DNA from: Janthinobacterium sp. PAMC25594
Lineage (GTDB): Bacteria; Pseudomonadota; Gammaproteobacteria; Burkholderiales; Burkholderiaceae_D
DNA: 64,000 bases
Direction of reading: 5' to 3'
Assembly: GCF_019443505.1 (NCBI RefSeq)
Contig: NZ_CP080377.1
Coordinates: forward strand, 3,720,001-3,784,000
A program made the translations under genes and the position numbers. Of this stretch, positions 35,011 through 43,486 are shown in pieces. Within the stretch, counting starts at the first letter, position 1. Every line of letters starts with the position of its first letter. Under the pieces are notes generated by a model that was not told where the DNA came from, ran no database searches, and was given only the letters and a program-made list of their open reading frames with translations.

Positions 35011-35925
35011 TTAATTTTTCATCATCGCGCAAAACGTTTCGGGATTGCCGTCAAGAATGACGCCGCTGGGCCAGCGGTGGCTGCGCTGCTGGGCGCGCAG
35101 CAAGGATGCGGCCAGGGCCGAGTCGCCATCGACGGCGTAGACGAAGACCGGCATGTTCAGGCTGGCGGCGTCCATCAGCAAATTCGGATTGGCGTCGAGA
35201 CTGCGCGCGTCCACGTGCACGCCAGCGGGCATGCCGATCTGCTGCTGCACGCGCTGCAGCCACGGCTTGTCCAGCTTGGGCGGGCGGGCATTTTTCGCGA
35301 TATAGCGGCTGACCCGGTTCGCGCCGGCCGCCTGTGCATTGCGCGCATCAAACACGAGCAGACCCAGATAGCCCTGCGGATCGGCGCGGCGCGCACAGAC
35401 CAGGTTGTTCGGCACGCCCGACGTCAGGAACCAGTTGCCGTGCTTGATGTTGGCGCGCAACTGCCCCACCAGGGTCGCGATGGGCGCGCACGACGCCACG
35501 ACATCCTTGATTTCCGCATTCAGGGTTTTCGCCGGGAAGGCCGTGGCCAAGTCGGCCACATCGCTGACGAAGGGCGGCGTTTCCGCCGTCGGCACGCCGC
35601 GGTTCTTCATGCTGGCGGCGCGCCAGTCGTCGGCCGTCAATTGCTTCACGGTGCGGGGCGATCCCGTGTCGACGACCCGACCCGTGAGCAGGTCGTGGTG
35701 CACTACCCAGCTGCCGTCGCCCAGCAGTTGCAAATCCGTCTCGACACCGTCCCAGGTGCCGAAATACGTGTTGCGCAGCGCGCTCAGCGAGTTTTCCGGC
35801 GCATTGCCGGCACCCCGGTGGGCGTGCACCTTCATGCCCAGGCAGTCGGCCTGGACAGCCGTGCTGGCCATGCAGAGCAGCAAGGCCAGGGCGGTCGCCT
35901 TATTTTTTTTCCGGATGATAGCCAT
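35011..35925 (-). CDS. Periplasmic glycerophosphodiester phosphodiesterase (GDPD)
   Basis: 304 residues. Signal peptide with ATALALLLCMASTAVQA, then HAHRGAGNAPENSLSAL (catalytic HR around 36-37 and PEN), VETDLQLLGDGSWVVHHDLL (Glu62, Asp64, His77). These are the metal and acid-base residues of the GDPD family, which hydrolyses glycerophosphodiesters to glycerol-3-phosphate plus alcohol. AAGGAA precedes ATG 35925. It overlaps the upstream membrane-protein gene by 26 bp and ends the operon that starts with the sigma-like gene, so its role there may be lipid or envelope turnover. Confidence 0.9.
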   Translation of the reverse strand: MAIIRKKNKATALALLLCMASTAVQADCLGMKVHAHRGAGNAPENSLSALRNTYFGTWDGVETDLQLLGDGSWVVHHDLLTGRVVDTGSPRTVKQLTADDWRAASMKNRGVPTAETPPFVSDVADLATAFPAKTLNAEIKDVVASCAPIATLVGQLRANIKHGNWFLTSGVPNNLVCARRADPQGYLGLLVFDARNAQAAGANRVSRYIAKNARPPKLDKPWLQRVQQQIGMPAGVHVDARSLDANPNLLMDAASLNMPVFVYAVDGDSALAASLLRAQQRSHRWPSGVILDGNPETFCAMMKN

Positions 35926-37540
35926 AGTGAATTCCTTGCAAAACATGGATGCGGATCGCTTCGTTGACGGGGTAGCTGTAGCCCTGCCCCACCGCGACGA
36001 CGTGCGTGATATTGGCCAGCAAGCCCTTGCCGGCGATTTGCCAGCGCGTGCTGTCGTCGGCCGCCTGACGGTTCCAGTCCAGCATCTGGCGGAACAGCTC
36101 GCTCTTCGTGACATTGTTGTCTGACAGGGTAAAAATGCCCCAGGTTCCCAGGAAGGCGCCGGCCAGCACGCCCGTGGCGATCCAGGCGGAACGGCGGCTC
36201 AGCTGGCCATCGGCGCCCGCCTGCTCGCCGCGGCGCGCCGCCAGCACCAGCAAGCCCACGGTGGCGATCAGGTACAGCAGTTTCGAAAAGTGGCCGATGG
36301 CGCCCAGCAAGGAGAAAAACAGGGCCACGGGCGGCACGATGGCCGCGCGCGCCGCTTCCTTGCCCTCTGCGTAATACTTGCCGCCCACTTCGAAGTCGCT
36401 GCGGCTGGCACGGTATTCCACCAGCTTTTCCGCCGTCTGGCGCGCGGCGAACTGGTCGAACAGACGGCTGAACTCGGCCGGACTCGCATACACGTCCTGC
36501 ACCACGGCGCCCTTCGGCAGCCGCAAGCCCTTGCTCGCTTCGCTGCCGTCGCCACCGTCCGGTCCGTCGCGCAGCACGGCCTGGATGCCGGGGCGCGCCA
36601 CGAAGGCGGGGAAGGACAAGCCCGGCGGAATGCGCTCGCCCTTGATAGTCAAACCCTTGCTGGCCGCTTCCGACGCGTAGCGGCGCTTGACGGCGGCGCG
36701 GAAACTCAATTGATCGGCAGGATGCCAGTTGGCCGACACGGGCACCTTTTTACGCACATTGTTGACTACCGCCGCGCGCCGGCGCGCCGGCACCGATTCC
36801 GGTTGCCAGCCATGGCGCGACAGGCTTTGCCGGTAATCGTTCCAGGCCGATTCCTGCTGCTGGCGCAAGCCCGCGTCGTCGTCGGGAATGATGCCCGAAT
36901 ACAATTTCCACTTGTCATGCACTTCGCCTATCGCCTGCTGGTACTTGTCGTAGTAACCGGCCGCGCCGCCCGCGATCTTGCGGACATTAAAATTGATCAA
37001 CTGCTCCTTGGCTGGCTCCATACGCTCGTCGAGGTGGCCGACCGAGACGGCCAGGAAGGGGAACAGGGCCAGGAAAGCCTTGCCTTCGGGCTTGGCAAAC
37101 AGGGTGGGATCATCGACCAGGCCCTGCAATTGCAGGCTGCCGCCCACCAGCGAGCGTTGCATCAGGGTGGTGTTGAAGGCCAGGCGGCGAAATTGCGCAT
37201 CGCGCGTTTCCACCAGCACCGTGACCGTCGTTTTCAAAATGCCGAACACGACCGCCGCCGTGGCAACGCAGCAGAAGATGATCTTTTTCCAGCTGGGGCC
37301 GCTGTCATTGTTCTTCAGCCGGCGGCGCCACATCAGTTGCAGCACCACCAGCGCGGCGGCGATGCCCGACAGGCTGCGGCCATAGAATTCCACGCCCTCC
37401 ACGTCGTGCGGCTTGACGTCGCCGCCCACCACGTCGAGCAAACGGGCATTGAAGCCCAGCTCGAAGCACAGGTACATGATCGTCAGGACGATCAGGATCA
37501 AGGTCTGCCGGATTTGCAGACTGCGCAAACTCGCGGCCAT
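35900..37540 (-). CDS. Multi-pass membrane protein of unknown function
   Basis: 546 residues. Membrane helices near 10-30, 52-70, 88-110, ~150-170 (weak), ~395-425 (two close) and ~440-460. Between ~175 and ~390 lies a long soluble, Arg/Lys/Ala-rich domain (VHDKWKLYSGIIPDDDAGLR, ESAWNDYRQSLSRHG, PKGAVVQDVYASPAEFSRLF). No known domain is recognised. It lies between a lipoprotein gene (one bp gap) and the GDPD gene (overlap), so it belongs to the sigma-like operon. Confidence 0.8.
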   Translation of the reverse strand: MAASLRSLQIRQTLILIVLTIMYLCFELGFNARLLDVVGGDVKPHDVEGVEFYGRSLSGIAAALVVLQLMWRRRLKNNDSGPSWKKIIFCCVATAAVVFGILKTTVTVLVETRDAQFRRLAFNTTLMQRSLVGGSLQLQGLVDDPTLFAKPEGKAFLALFPFLAVSVGHLDERMEPAKEQLINFNVRKIAGGAAGYYDKYQQAIGEVHDKWKLYSGIIPDDDAGLRQQQESAWNDYRQSLSRHGWQPESVPARRRAAVVNNVRKKVPVSANWHPADQLSFRAAVKRRYASEAASKGLTIKGERIPPGLSFPAFVARPGIQAVLRDGPDGGDGSEASKGLRLPKGAVVQDVYASPAEFSRLFDQFAARQTAEKLVEYRASRSDFEVGGKYYAEGKEAARAAIVPPVALFFSLLGAIGHFSKLLYLIATVGLLVLAARRGEQAGADGQLSRRSAWIATGVLAGAFLGTWGIFTLSDNNVTKSELFRQMLDWNRQAADDSTRWQIAGKGLLANITHVVAVGQGYSYPVNEAIRIHVLQGIHYGYHPEKK

Positions 37541-37541
37541 C

Positions 37542-38402
37542 TTATTTCCTCAAATCGATGACGACGGGCTTGATCTCTTCGGCCTGAAAGATCATCGGCG
37601 CCGCAGGGACAGCCGCCGCGCTGCGCGCTGCAGGCAGGCTGATGGCGGGCGTCGCCGCCCTGGCCGGGGTCTCCTGGCGGCGCGCCTTGGCGCTGGCGCG
37701 GCTGCCCGCTTTCGGCGTGGCGGCGGGGGCCGGAGCGGCTGCCGGCGGCGCGGGAATCACGCGCCCGCTATCGCCGCCGCTGCCAGGCACGGTGGCGATG
37801 ACGGGGCCGGTGGCGCGCAAGGCGTCGTCGGCAAACGGCTGGGCGCGCGTATCGACGCCGGGCGGCACGGCCACGCTGGCGTTAAGCAAGCGGTTGTCCG
37901 TGTAGATCATGCGCGACAGGCGGTTGTAGTTGGGAAAGTCGATATTCAGCGATTTCGCGTCCGCCGCCAGTTCCACGCGGGGGCGGTCCTTGCAATTACC
38001 CACCGTCCACTGCAGCACGTCCGTGCCCTGGAAGGCCAGCACTTCATAGCGGTAGGCGCAGCCGCGCTCCTGCGTTTCGACGATCACCACGGTGCGCTCG
38101 CCCACGTTTTCCACGCGCGCCACGCGGGCCGTGATGGCATTGGCCAGCGGCACGACGCGAAACGCCTGCGACAGCTTGATCGAATACTTGCCTTGCGGGT
38201 CCTTGCGCAAGGTGCCTTCCGTGCCGTCGCGCAGGCGGAAGGTGGACAGCGGCGTGCCGAACAGCTCGGCAGTATCGAGGCCCACCATCACGCAGCCACG
38301 GCCGTTCGGCGTCATGGCGCAACCCGTCAACAGGATACCGGCGGCCACGCTCAGGGCCAGTGTGCGCCAGTGCGCGGATGCAAAGTTCTTATACGTTGTC
38401 AT
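37542..38402 (-). CDS. Lipoprotein with Ala/Pro-rich tail
   Basis: 286 residues. Lipobox LLTGC (Cys28). The globular part (~30-180) has NGRGCVMVGLDTAELFG, TVVIVETQERGCAYRYEVLA and LQWTVGNCKDRPRVELAADA, with four more cysteines that may pair. The C-terminal ~110 residues are a disordered Pro/Ala/Arg-rich tether ending IKPVVIDLRK, which could reach peptidoglycan or the inner membrane. Family unknown. It stands between the TM-anchored sigma partner and the multi-pass membrane gene. Confidence 0.78.
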   Translation of the reverse strand: MTTYKNFASAHWRTLALSVAAGILLTGCAMTPNGRGCVMVGLDTAELFGTPLSTFRLRDGTEGTLRKDPQGKYSIKLSQAFRVVPLANAITARVARVENVGERTVVIVETQERGCAYRYEVLAFQGTDVLQWTVGNCKDRPRVELAADAKSLNIDFPNYNRLSRMIYTDNRLLNASVAVPPGVDTRAQPFADDALRATGPVIATVPGSGGDSGRVIPAPPAAAPAPAATPKAGSRASAKARRQETPARAATPAISLPAARSAAAVPAAPMIFQAEEIKPVVIDLRK

Positions 38403-38430
38403 GCTTGATAACTTTCTCTTATTTCACAAT

Positions 38431-39453
38431 TCAGGGATTGATCACGGCCAGCGGATTACCCGGGCCTGGCGGCGGCAAGACTTTCTGGCGGTCGCGCGAC
38501 AGCAAGGTAAAGGCGCCCAGCGTGTCCGGTCCGGCAACGATTTCCAGCTGCTCGCGCTGCAGCCAGGTGCGGATTTCCGCCTCGGTAGCCTCGGCGCGGA
38601 ACAGCACGCGCGTGCGCACGCCCGTCTCGACGCCGCTGCCGCCGTTGCGGAATTCGGCATTACCGACGACAGCACTCTCTTTCGGCAGGAACAGCCAGGC
38701 CGATTGCACCACCATCACGCTGGCGGCCACGGCCGTGACGATCTTCAGCCAGCGGCTGGCATTGGCCGGCTTGATTGGCGTCATCTGTGGCGCGCCGGCA
38801 TCGGCCGAAGCGATCGGCAACTGCTGCAGCCCTTGGCGCAGCAATTGCCGGTAGGCCACGCGGCCATCCTTGCCCAGTTCGCTAGATAACGGCGTGCCCG
38901 TCAGCGCATAGTCGCCGCCGGGCAAGGCCACGCGGGCGATGACGCCGGGCGCCGCCGTGGCGGCATTGGCACGGCCCTGCGTTTCCAGCCAGCGCGCCGC
39001 CTGCAGGCGCTCCTGGCTGAACACGCCCAGGCAGGCGCCCAGGTCCGTCACGGCCAGGGTCACCGGCATGTCGCACAACACCAGCCCCGCGCGCGGGTCG
39101 GCGGGCGCGTCGCGCTGCTCGACCACCAGGCCGCAGGCATCCGCATACGAAGCATCTGGCGTAACGAGCCAGCCGCGCCAGCGCTGGCGCGCGCTATCCC
39201 AGGCATCGAGCAGCACGGCGCCAAAGCCGGGACAGCGCGCCAGCAAGTGGATCTGTCCGCCCGCGATGGGCCGCGCGGCCAAGGGCGCTGCATCGCTGCG
39301 GCGCGCAAAGCGTTCCATCAAGTGTTCCGGTACGGCAATGCCGCGCCAGTCGGGGGTATCGCCGCTCACCTCCGCGTCCAGCAATTCGGCGGACGCTGGG
39401 GGAGATGGCAGGCGCGCGGCAACGATAGCCAGCGAGGGCGTCAATGCAGTCAT
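38431..39453 (-). CDS. Single-pass membrane protein, putative partner (anti-sigma-like) of the sigma-like protein
   Basis: 340 residues. The N-terminal ~230 residues are cytoplasmic. One membrane helix lies near 238-256 (LKIVTAVAASVMVVQSAWLF). The periplasmic tail holds VETGVRTRVLFRAEATEAEI and LEIVAGPDTLGAFTLL, a small domain I associate with the C-termini of putative anti-sigma proteins. It overlaps the upstream sigma-like gene as ATGA, an arrangement typical of sigma/anti-sigma pairs. No zinc-finger anti-sigma motif is visible, so the assignment is inference. Confidence 0.65.
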   Translation of the reverse strand: MTALTPSLAIVAARLPSPPASAELLDAEVSGDTPDWRGIAVPEHLMERFARRSDAAPLAARPIAGGQIHLLARCPGFGAVLLDAWDSARQRWRGWLVTPDASYADACGLVVEQRDAPADPRAGLVLCDMPVTLAVTDLGACLGVFSQERLQAARWLETQGRANAATAAPGVIARVALPGGDYALTGTPLSSELGKDGRVAYRQLLRQGLQQLPIASADAGAPQMTPIKPANASRWLKIVTAVAASVMVVQSAWLFLPKESAVVGNAEFRNGGSGVETGVRTRVLFRAEATEAEIRTWLQREQLEIVAGPDTLGAFTLLSRDRQKVLPPPGPGNPLAVINP

Positions 39454-40286
39454 GCCGGTGGCCTTTCATCAGGGTTCGGGGAGGTGGACACGGGGTCCAA
39501 GTGCAGGGATAACGCGGCCACGCACAAGATATCCAAAACTATTTGCGCCGCCTGCATATCGCGCGCGGTCAGGGCATCGCCCACGCGCAGCTTGAGCAGG
39601 GTCAAGACCCAGCTGCCCAGCAGAGTAGAACGGTGTGCCGCTTCGATGATCTGGCGCCCGGCGCTGTCCGCATCACCCTTCTGCCGGTGCACCAGGCCCA
39701 GCTTGCCGCCGTGATAATGCGCGGAAGCGATCTGCTCGGCCAATTCCCTGACGGGCATGCCGCCGCAGCCGCAATGGCGCAGCAGCAAGATCAAATCGCG
39801 GGGCAAGGTGGTAATAAAACTGTCGGCCGCCTCGCGCACTTGCTGCGGCGTGAGCTGGTAGTCGCGCAGCGGTTCCGCATACGCGTCGGGCGCGCGCAGC
39901 TCGCAGCCTTCTTGCGCATCGGCGTCCTCGTCATCGCGCTGCTTGCGCAGCTGGTCGATGATGAAGCGCTTGAAGTACAGGAACAAAGCACCGACGTGGT
40001 GGGGCGCCGCATCGCTGTCGCTATGCAAGACTTTTTCGATGAAAAACTGGTGGCGCAAATCGGCCAGGGAATCACCGAGCGAGGCCGCTTCGCGCGGGCG
40101 GCATGGGGTCAGCGCGGCGATGACGCGCTGGTAAAACTCGCCCAGTTCGCTTTGTGTCAGCCGCTGGCGGCGCGTCCAGAAGTCATGAATGCGTTCAAAT
40201 TGTTCCGATTGCACAGCCGGTCCGATCGTGTGTTGGGCGCCACGCGCCACTGGCCGGCGGCGACGCGCCGTGCGCCGGCCAGACAA
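39450..40286 (-). CDS. Divergent sigma70/ECF-like protein
   Basis: Up to 278 residues. Residues ~90-120 resemble sigma region 2 (HHVGALFLYFKRFIIDQLRK). After a linker, LTPQQVREAADSFITTLPRD and MPVRELAEQIA resemble region 4 with an insertion around GGKLGLVHRQKGD. No clean ATG exists: the longest frame starts at TTG 40286, with GTG at 40250 and 40214 as alternatives; the last begins just before QSEQFERIHDFW and may be the true start. The unusual length and insertion mark it as a distant family member. It is divergent from the caspase gene. Confidence 0.6.
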   Translation of the reverse strand: MSGRRTARRRRPVARGAQHTIGPAVQSEQFERIHDFWTRRQRLTQSELGEFYQRVIAALTPCRPREAASLGDSLADLRHQFFIEKVLHSDSDAAPHHVGALFLYFKRFIIDQLRKQRDDEDADAQEGCELRAPDAYAEPLRDYQLTPQQVREAADSFITTLPRDLILLLRHCGCGGMPVRELAEQIASAHYHGGKLGLVHRQKGDADSAGRQIIEAAHRSTLLGSWVLTLLKLRVGDALTARDMQAAQIVLDILCVAALSLHLDPVSTSPNPDERPPA

Positions 40287-40387
40287 GAGAAACTTGTCAG
40301 TAAGGTAAAATGCATTTAAGCAATTTTCTCATATCACAGTGAAAATCGCTAACTTTTGTTACTTTCACGACAATTCCCGAGACGCCC

Positions 40388-41767
40388 ATGCATCGCCTGA
40401 TTCCCCTGTTTATGAGCCTGTTCTTTTTGCTGGGCAGCAACATCGCGCACGCCGCCGTGCCGGCGGCTCCCGGCAAGCGCATCGCCCTGGTGATCGGCAA
40501 CGCGGCCTATCCGCAACCACTATTGAATCCCGTGAACGATGCGCGCGCCATGGCCGAGCGCTTGCGCCGCCTGGGCTTTGAAGTGCTATTGCGCACGGAC
40601 ATCAATGCGGCGCAGCTGCAAAAGGCATCGGCAGAGTTTTCCACGCAGGCGCGCGGCGCCGATATCGCCCTCGTGTTTTACGCTGGTCACGGCGCGCAGG
40701 CGGGCGAAGCCAATTACGTGCTGCCGCTGGGCGCCAACATGAATGCGCTCAGTGCTGCCGCCATCGCCGCGCAGGGCGTGTCCGTTGCCAGCCTGGCGGG
40801 CGACTTGCAGCGCACGGGCGCGCGCGGCGCCGTGCTGATCCTTGATGCTTGCCGTCAGGAATATACGCGCGGCGGCGCCGTGATGGTGCCCGGCGGCAGT
40901 GCGGCCAGCCACGGTTTTGCCGACACGCAAGCGCCACGCGGCGTGGTGATCGCCTATTCGGCGGGACCGGGCGCCCTGGCGCGCGATTTCTGGTCGCCTG
41001 ATTCGCGCAACAGCCCGTATACCAGCGCCCTGCTCGACGCGCTCGATGCGCCTGGCTTGCCGATGAGCGACGTCTTCTCGCAAGTGGCGGCGCGGGTCGC
41101 CGCCATGACGCACGATGTGCAAAAGCCGCGCGTCTCGTTCGGCGAAACGTCGGCGCGCCTGGTGCTGAACATGGGCAGCGGCAAGGGCGTCAGCCAGACT
41201 CCAGCCAGCGTGCTGGCCGGTGCCCAGGGCGGCATGCGCGCACCGGTCCCGGCGCCTGCGCCAGCGGTGGAAAAGCCGGCCGCACCCGGCGCCAAGGTGT
41301 GGCCAGGTAATGTATTGCAAGACATCAACTATGAAATCCGCATGCAGATCGCGGCGCGGCCATTTCCCCGCCAGCAGCTGGAAAAGCGCGCGCGCGGCGG
41401 AGACTTGGTGGCGCTGACGGCCCTCGGCTATGGCATCGGCGGCGGCGATGCCGGCATCAAACAGCCGAAGGCGGGCATGCAGTGGCTGGAAAAGGCGGCC
41501 GCCAAGGATTTCCCGATTGCCCAGACCTATCTGGCCGAATTGCTGATGGTCAAGGGCGACCCGGCCTCATTAAAACGCGCCGGCGTGCTGCTGGACGCCG
41601 CCTCGCAGGCGGGCTATACGGCCGCGCACGCGTATAAATTCGACCTGGCCCGCCGCACGGGCGCGCCGCCGCAGGATGCGGCCCGGCATTTGCAGGATGC
41701 CTTCATGGGCTTGATGAAGGATTACCAGGGCGCCGCCAAGGATGTATTACAGCCGCCGAAAAAATAA
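40388..41767 (+). CDS. Exported caspase-fold (peptidase C14) protease with Sel1-like repeats
   Basis: 459 residues. Signal peptide ending NIAHA. Caspase/metacaspase p20 domain: KRIALVIGNAAYP, NPVNDARAMAERLRRLGFEV, catalytic His101 in VFYAGHGAQ and Cys155 in LILDACRQ. After an Ala/Pro-rich linker (~275-300), the C-terminal ~160 residues hold Sel1-like repeats (GIKQPKAGMQWLEKAAAKDF, LKRAGVLLDAASQAG), usually protein-binding. The catalytic dyad is intact, so it should be an active Arg/Lys- or Asp-specific periplasmic protease. It is divergent from the sigma-like operon across a 101-bp promoter region. Confidence 0.88.
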   Translation: MHRLIPLFMSLFFLLGSNIAHAAVPAAPGKRIALVIGNAAYPQPLLNPVNDARAMAERLRRLGFEVLLRTDINAAQLQKASAEFSTQARGADIALVFYAGHGAQAGEANYVLPLGANMNALSAAAIAAQGVSVASLAGDLQRTGARGAVLILDACRQEYTRGGAVMVPGGSAASHGFADTQAPRGVVIAYSAGPGALARDFWSPDSRNSPYTSALLDALDAPGLPMSDVFSQVAARVAAMTHDVQKPRVSFGETSARLVLNMGSGKGVSQTPASVLAGAQGGMRAPVPAPAPAVEKPAAPGAKVWPGNVLQDINYEIRMQIAARPFPRQQLEKRARGGDLVALTALGYGIGGGDAGIKQPKAGMQWLEKAAAKDFPIAQTYLAELLMVKGDPASLKRAGVLLDAASQAGYTAAHAYKFDLARRTGAPPQDAARHLQDAFMGLMKDYQGAAKDVLQPPKK

Positions 41768-41852
41768 TTTGAAATAATTTTGGATTTCCCTGAACTGCCC
41801 CCGTTATCCGTGGGTACATGCAATACAGCATGACAGTGACCAGGGAAATCCC

Positions 41853-42677
41853 ATGCAAGCATCCAGCCCAGCAGCAACCATTACCACCGGCCAACGGGGC
41901 CGCATTCTCGCCTACCAACCAAGCGGACAAGGTTCCGTCAGCGTGGCCGGCATTCAACATGCCTTCGACGTGGCCACGCACTGGCGCTCGGACGTGGCGC
42001 CCGCCATCAATGCCGTCGTCGATGTGCGCTTCGATGACGCCGGCAGCCTCGCCACCGTCAGCGCCGTGGCAACGCAGCAACTGGCACAGGAAGAGATGGC
42101 CGGCGCGGCCAAGCTGGCGCGCGACAAGGGCCAGCAACTGTGGGGCCAGGCCGTCTCGGCGCTCGGCATCCAGGTGCTGGGGGCGCTTGGCGTGCTGATC
42201 GCCGGCGCCTTTATCTTCAACACCATCGGCATCCGCCTGTTCGCCGCCGTCTCGCGCACCTATTGGCAGCTGCTGGGCCTGTCCGCCGACAGCCTGGAAA
42301 GCTTTGCCCGCGATGGTGGCGGCGGCTTTACCTCCGCACAATTTTTCTTCCTGCTGGCCATTGCCGCCTGCTGCGCCACCATGGCCAGCAGCCACCCGAA
42401 AGCGGCGCTGGGCAAGTGCGCGCCGCTGCTGTTCGTCGTCATCCACAGCAGCTTGCTGTTCATCAAGATCAAGGGCGCCGTTAGCGATGCGGGCAACGCC
42501 ATGGGCGGCATCATGGGTACCCGCGCGGCCCGCATGGCCGAGCAGATGGCCAGCGAAATGCTGGGACAAGTGTGGCAAGGCTTGTCCTTCGGTATCGGTT
42601 TTTACCTGGTGCTGGCGTCTTCCATCGTCCTGGCCGCTTACGGCTATGGCGAATACAAGCGCAAAACCATCGGCTAA
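41853..42677 (+). CDS. Membrane protein with N-terminal OB/cold-shock-like domain
   Basis: 274 residues. Residues ~10-70 (GRILAYQPSGQGSVSVAGIQ, FDVATHWRSDVAPAINAVVDVRFD) look like a cold-shock/OB-type domain as found fused to small membrane proteins. Four membrane helices then follow (~100-125, ~160-178, ~185-205 and ~240-262). AGGGA precedes ATG 41853. It is the second gene after the caspase and is followed by a lipoprotein gene 31 bp later, probably in one operon. Function unknown. Confidence 0.75.
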   Translation: MQASSPAATITTGQRGRILAYQPSGQGSVSVAGIQHAFDVATHWRSDVAPAINAVVDVRFDDAGSLATVSAVATQQLAQEEMAGAAKLARDKGQQLWGQAVSALGIQVLGALGVLIAGAFIFNTIGIRLFAAVSRTYWQLLGLSADSLESFARDGGGGFTSAQFFFLLAIAACCATMASSHPKAALGKCAPLLFVVIHSSLLFIKIKGAVSDAGNAMGGIMGTRAARMAEQMASEMLGQVWQGLSFGIGFYLVLASSIVLAAYGYGEYKRKTIG

Positions 42678-42708
42678 GTCACCTCACACATTCACTGAAG
42701 GAAATATC

Positions 42709-43440
42709 ATGAACCGTACCCTCCCCGCCCTGCTTGCCATCGCCGTAATCCTGTCCGCCTGCGGCAAGACCGACAGCGCCACACCGGCCGCCTCCGCCCC
42801 CGTCGCCGCGAATGTCGCCGACATGGCCGCCAAGGCGCAAGTCAAGGCGGCCGCCGCCAGCCTGCCGCAAGCGGACGCTGCCACGCCAAGCGCCAGCTAT
42901 ATCGACATCACCAGCGGCAACCAGCTGATGTACAGCTACATCGCCCTGTCCGGCGTGCCGCCCGACTATGCGGCCGTGGCGCAGCGCATCTCGCGCGAAT
43001 ATGCGGGCAGCAACGACGCCTTCCGCAAGCAGGAAGTGCTCGACGCGCTGAAACCGCAGATCGACGCCAAGGTCAATGAAGCCAAAACGAAGCGCTACCT
43101 GCGCTACCAGATCAATGGCCAGGGCGCGCTGTCGCCGTACGTCATGGACAAGGCCGCCTTTCCCGCCAAGTTCGCCGAAGCGGGCACGTATTACTACATG
43201 TACGACAACGGCGACTACAAGCTGGCGTTCACGAATGGCGACGGCTACTCGCTGCTGAAAGTGGACCAGGAAGCGGCCCGCAAGATCGAGGCGGCGCGCA
43301 GCGGCTACAAGGATTTCGCCATCGTCGTGTATGCCTACGCCCAGGAAGCGGACATGGCCAGCAACCAGGTCAAGGCGCAGATCGTCAAGGTGGCAATCAA
43401 GCTGAACGGACAGGAAATTCCTGTCAGCCAGGCGCTGTAG
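42709..43440 (+). CDS. Hypothetical lipoprotein
   Basis: 243 residues. Lipobox ILSAC (Cys18), then an Ala-rich linker (~20-60), then a domain with SYIDITSGNQLMYSYIALSG, DAFRKQEVLDALKPQIDAKV and AGTYYYMYDNGDYKLAFTNG. It is Tyr-rich, with no cysteines after the first. AGGAA precedes ATG 42709. It follows the OB/TM membrane protein gene. I recognise no named family. Confidence 0.78.
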   Translation: MNRTLPALLAIAVILSACGKTDSATPAASAPVAANVADMAAKAQVKAAAASLPQADAATPSASYIDITSGNQLMYSYIALSGVPPDYAAVAQRISREYAGSNDAFRKQEVLDALKPQIDAKVNEAKTKRYLRYQINGQGALSPYVMDKAAFPAKFAEAGTYYYMYDNGDYKLAFTNGDGYSLLKVDQEAARKIEAARSGYKDFAIVVYAYAQEADMASNQVKAQIVKVAIKLNGQEIPVSQAL

Positions 43441-43486
43441 AACGAGCTCGGTTACACTGTTCGCCACATTGCATCGGGATCGAAAC

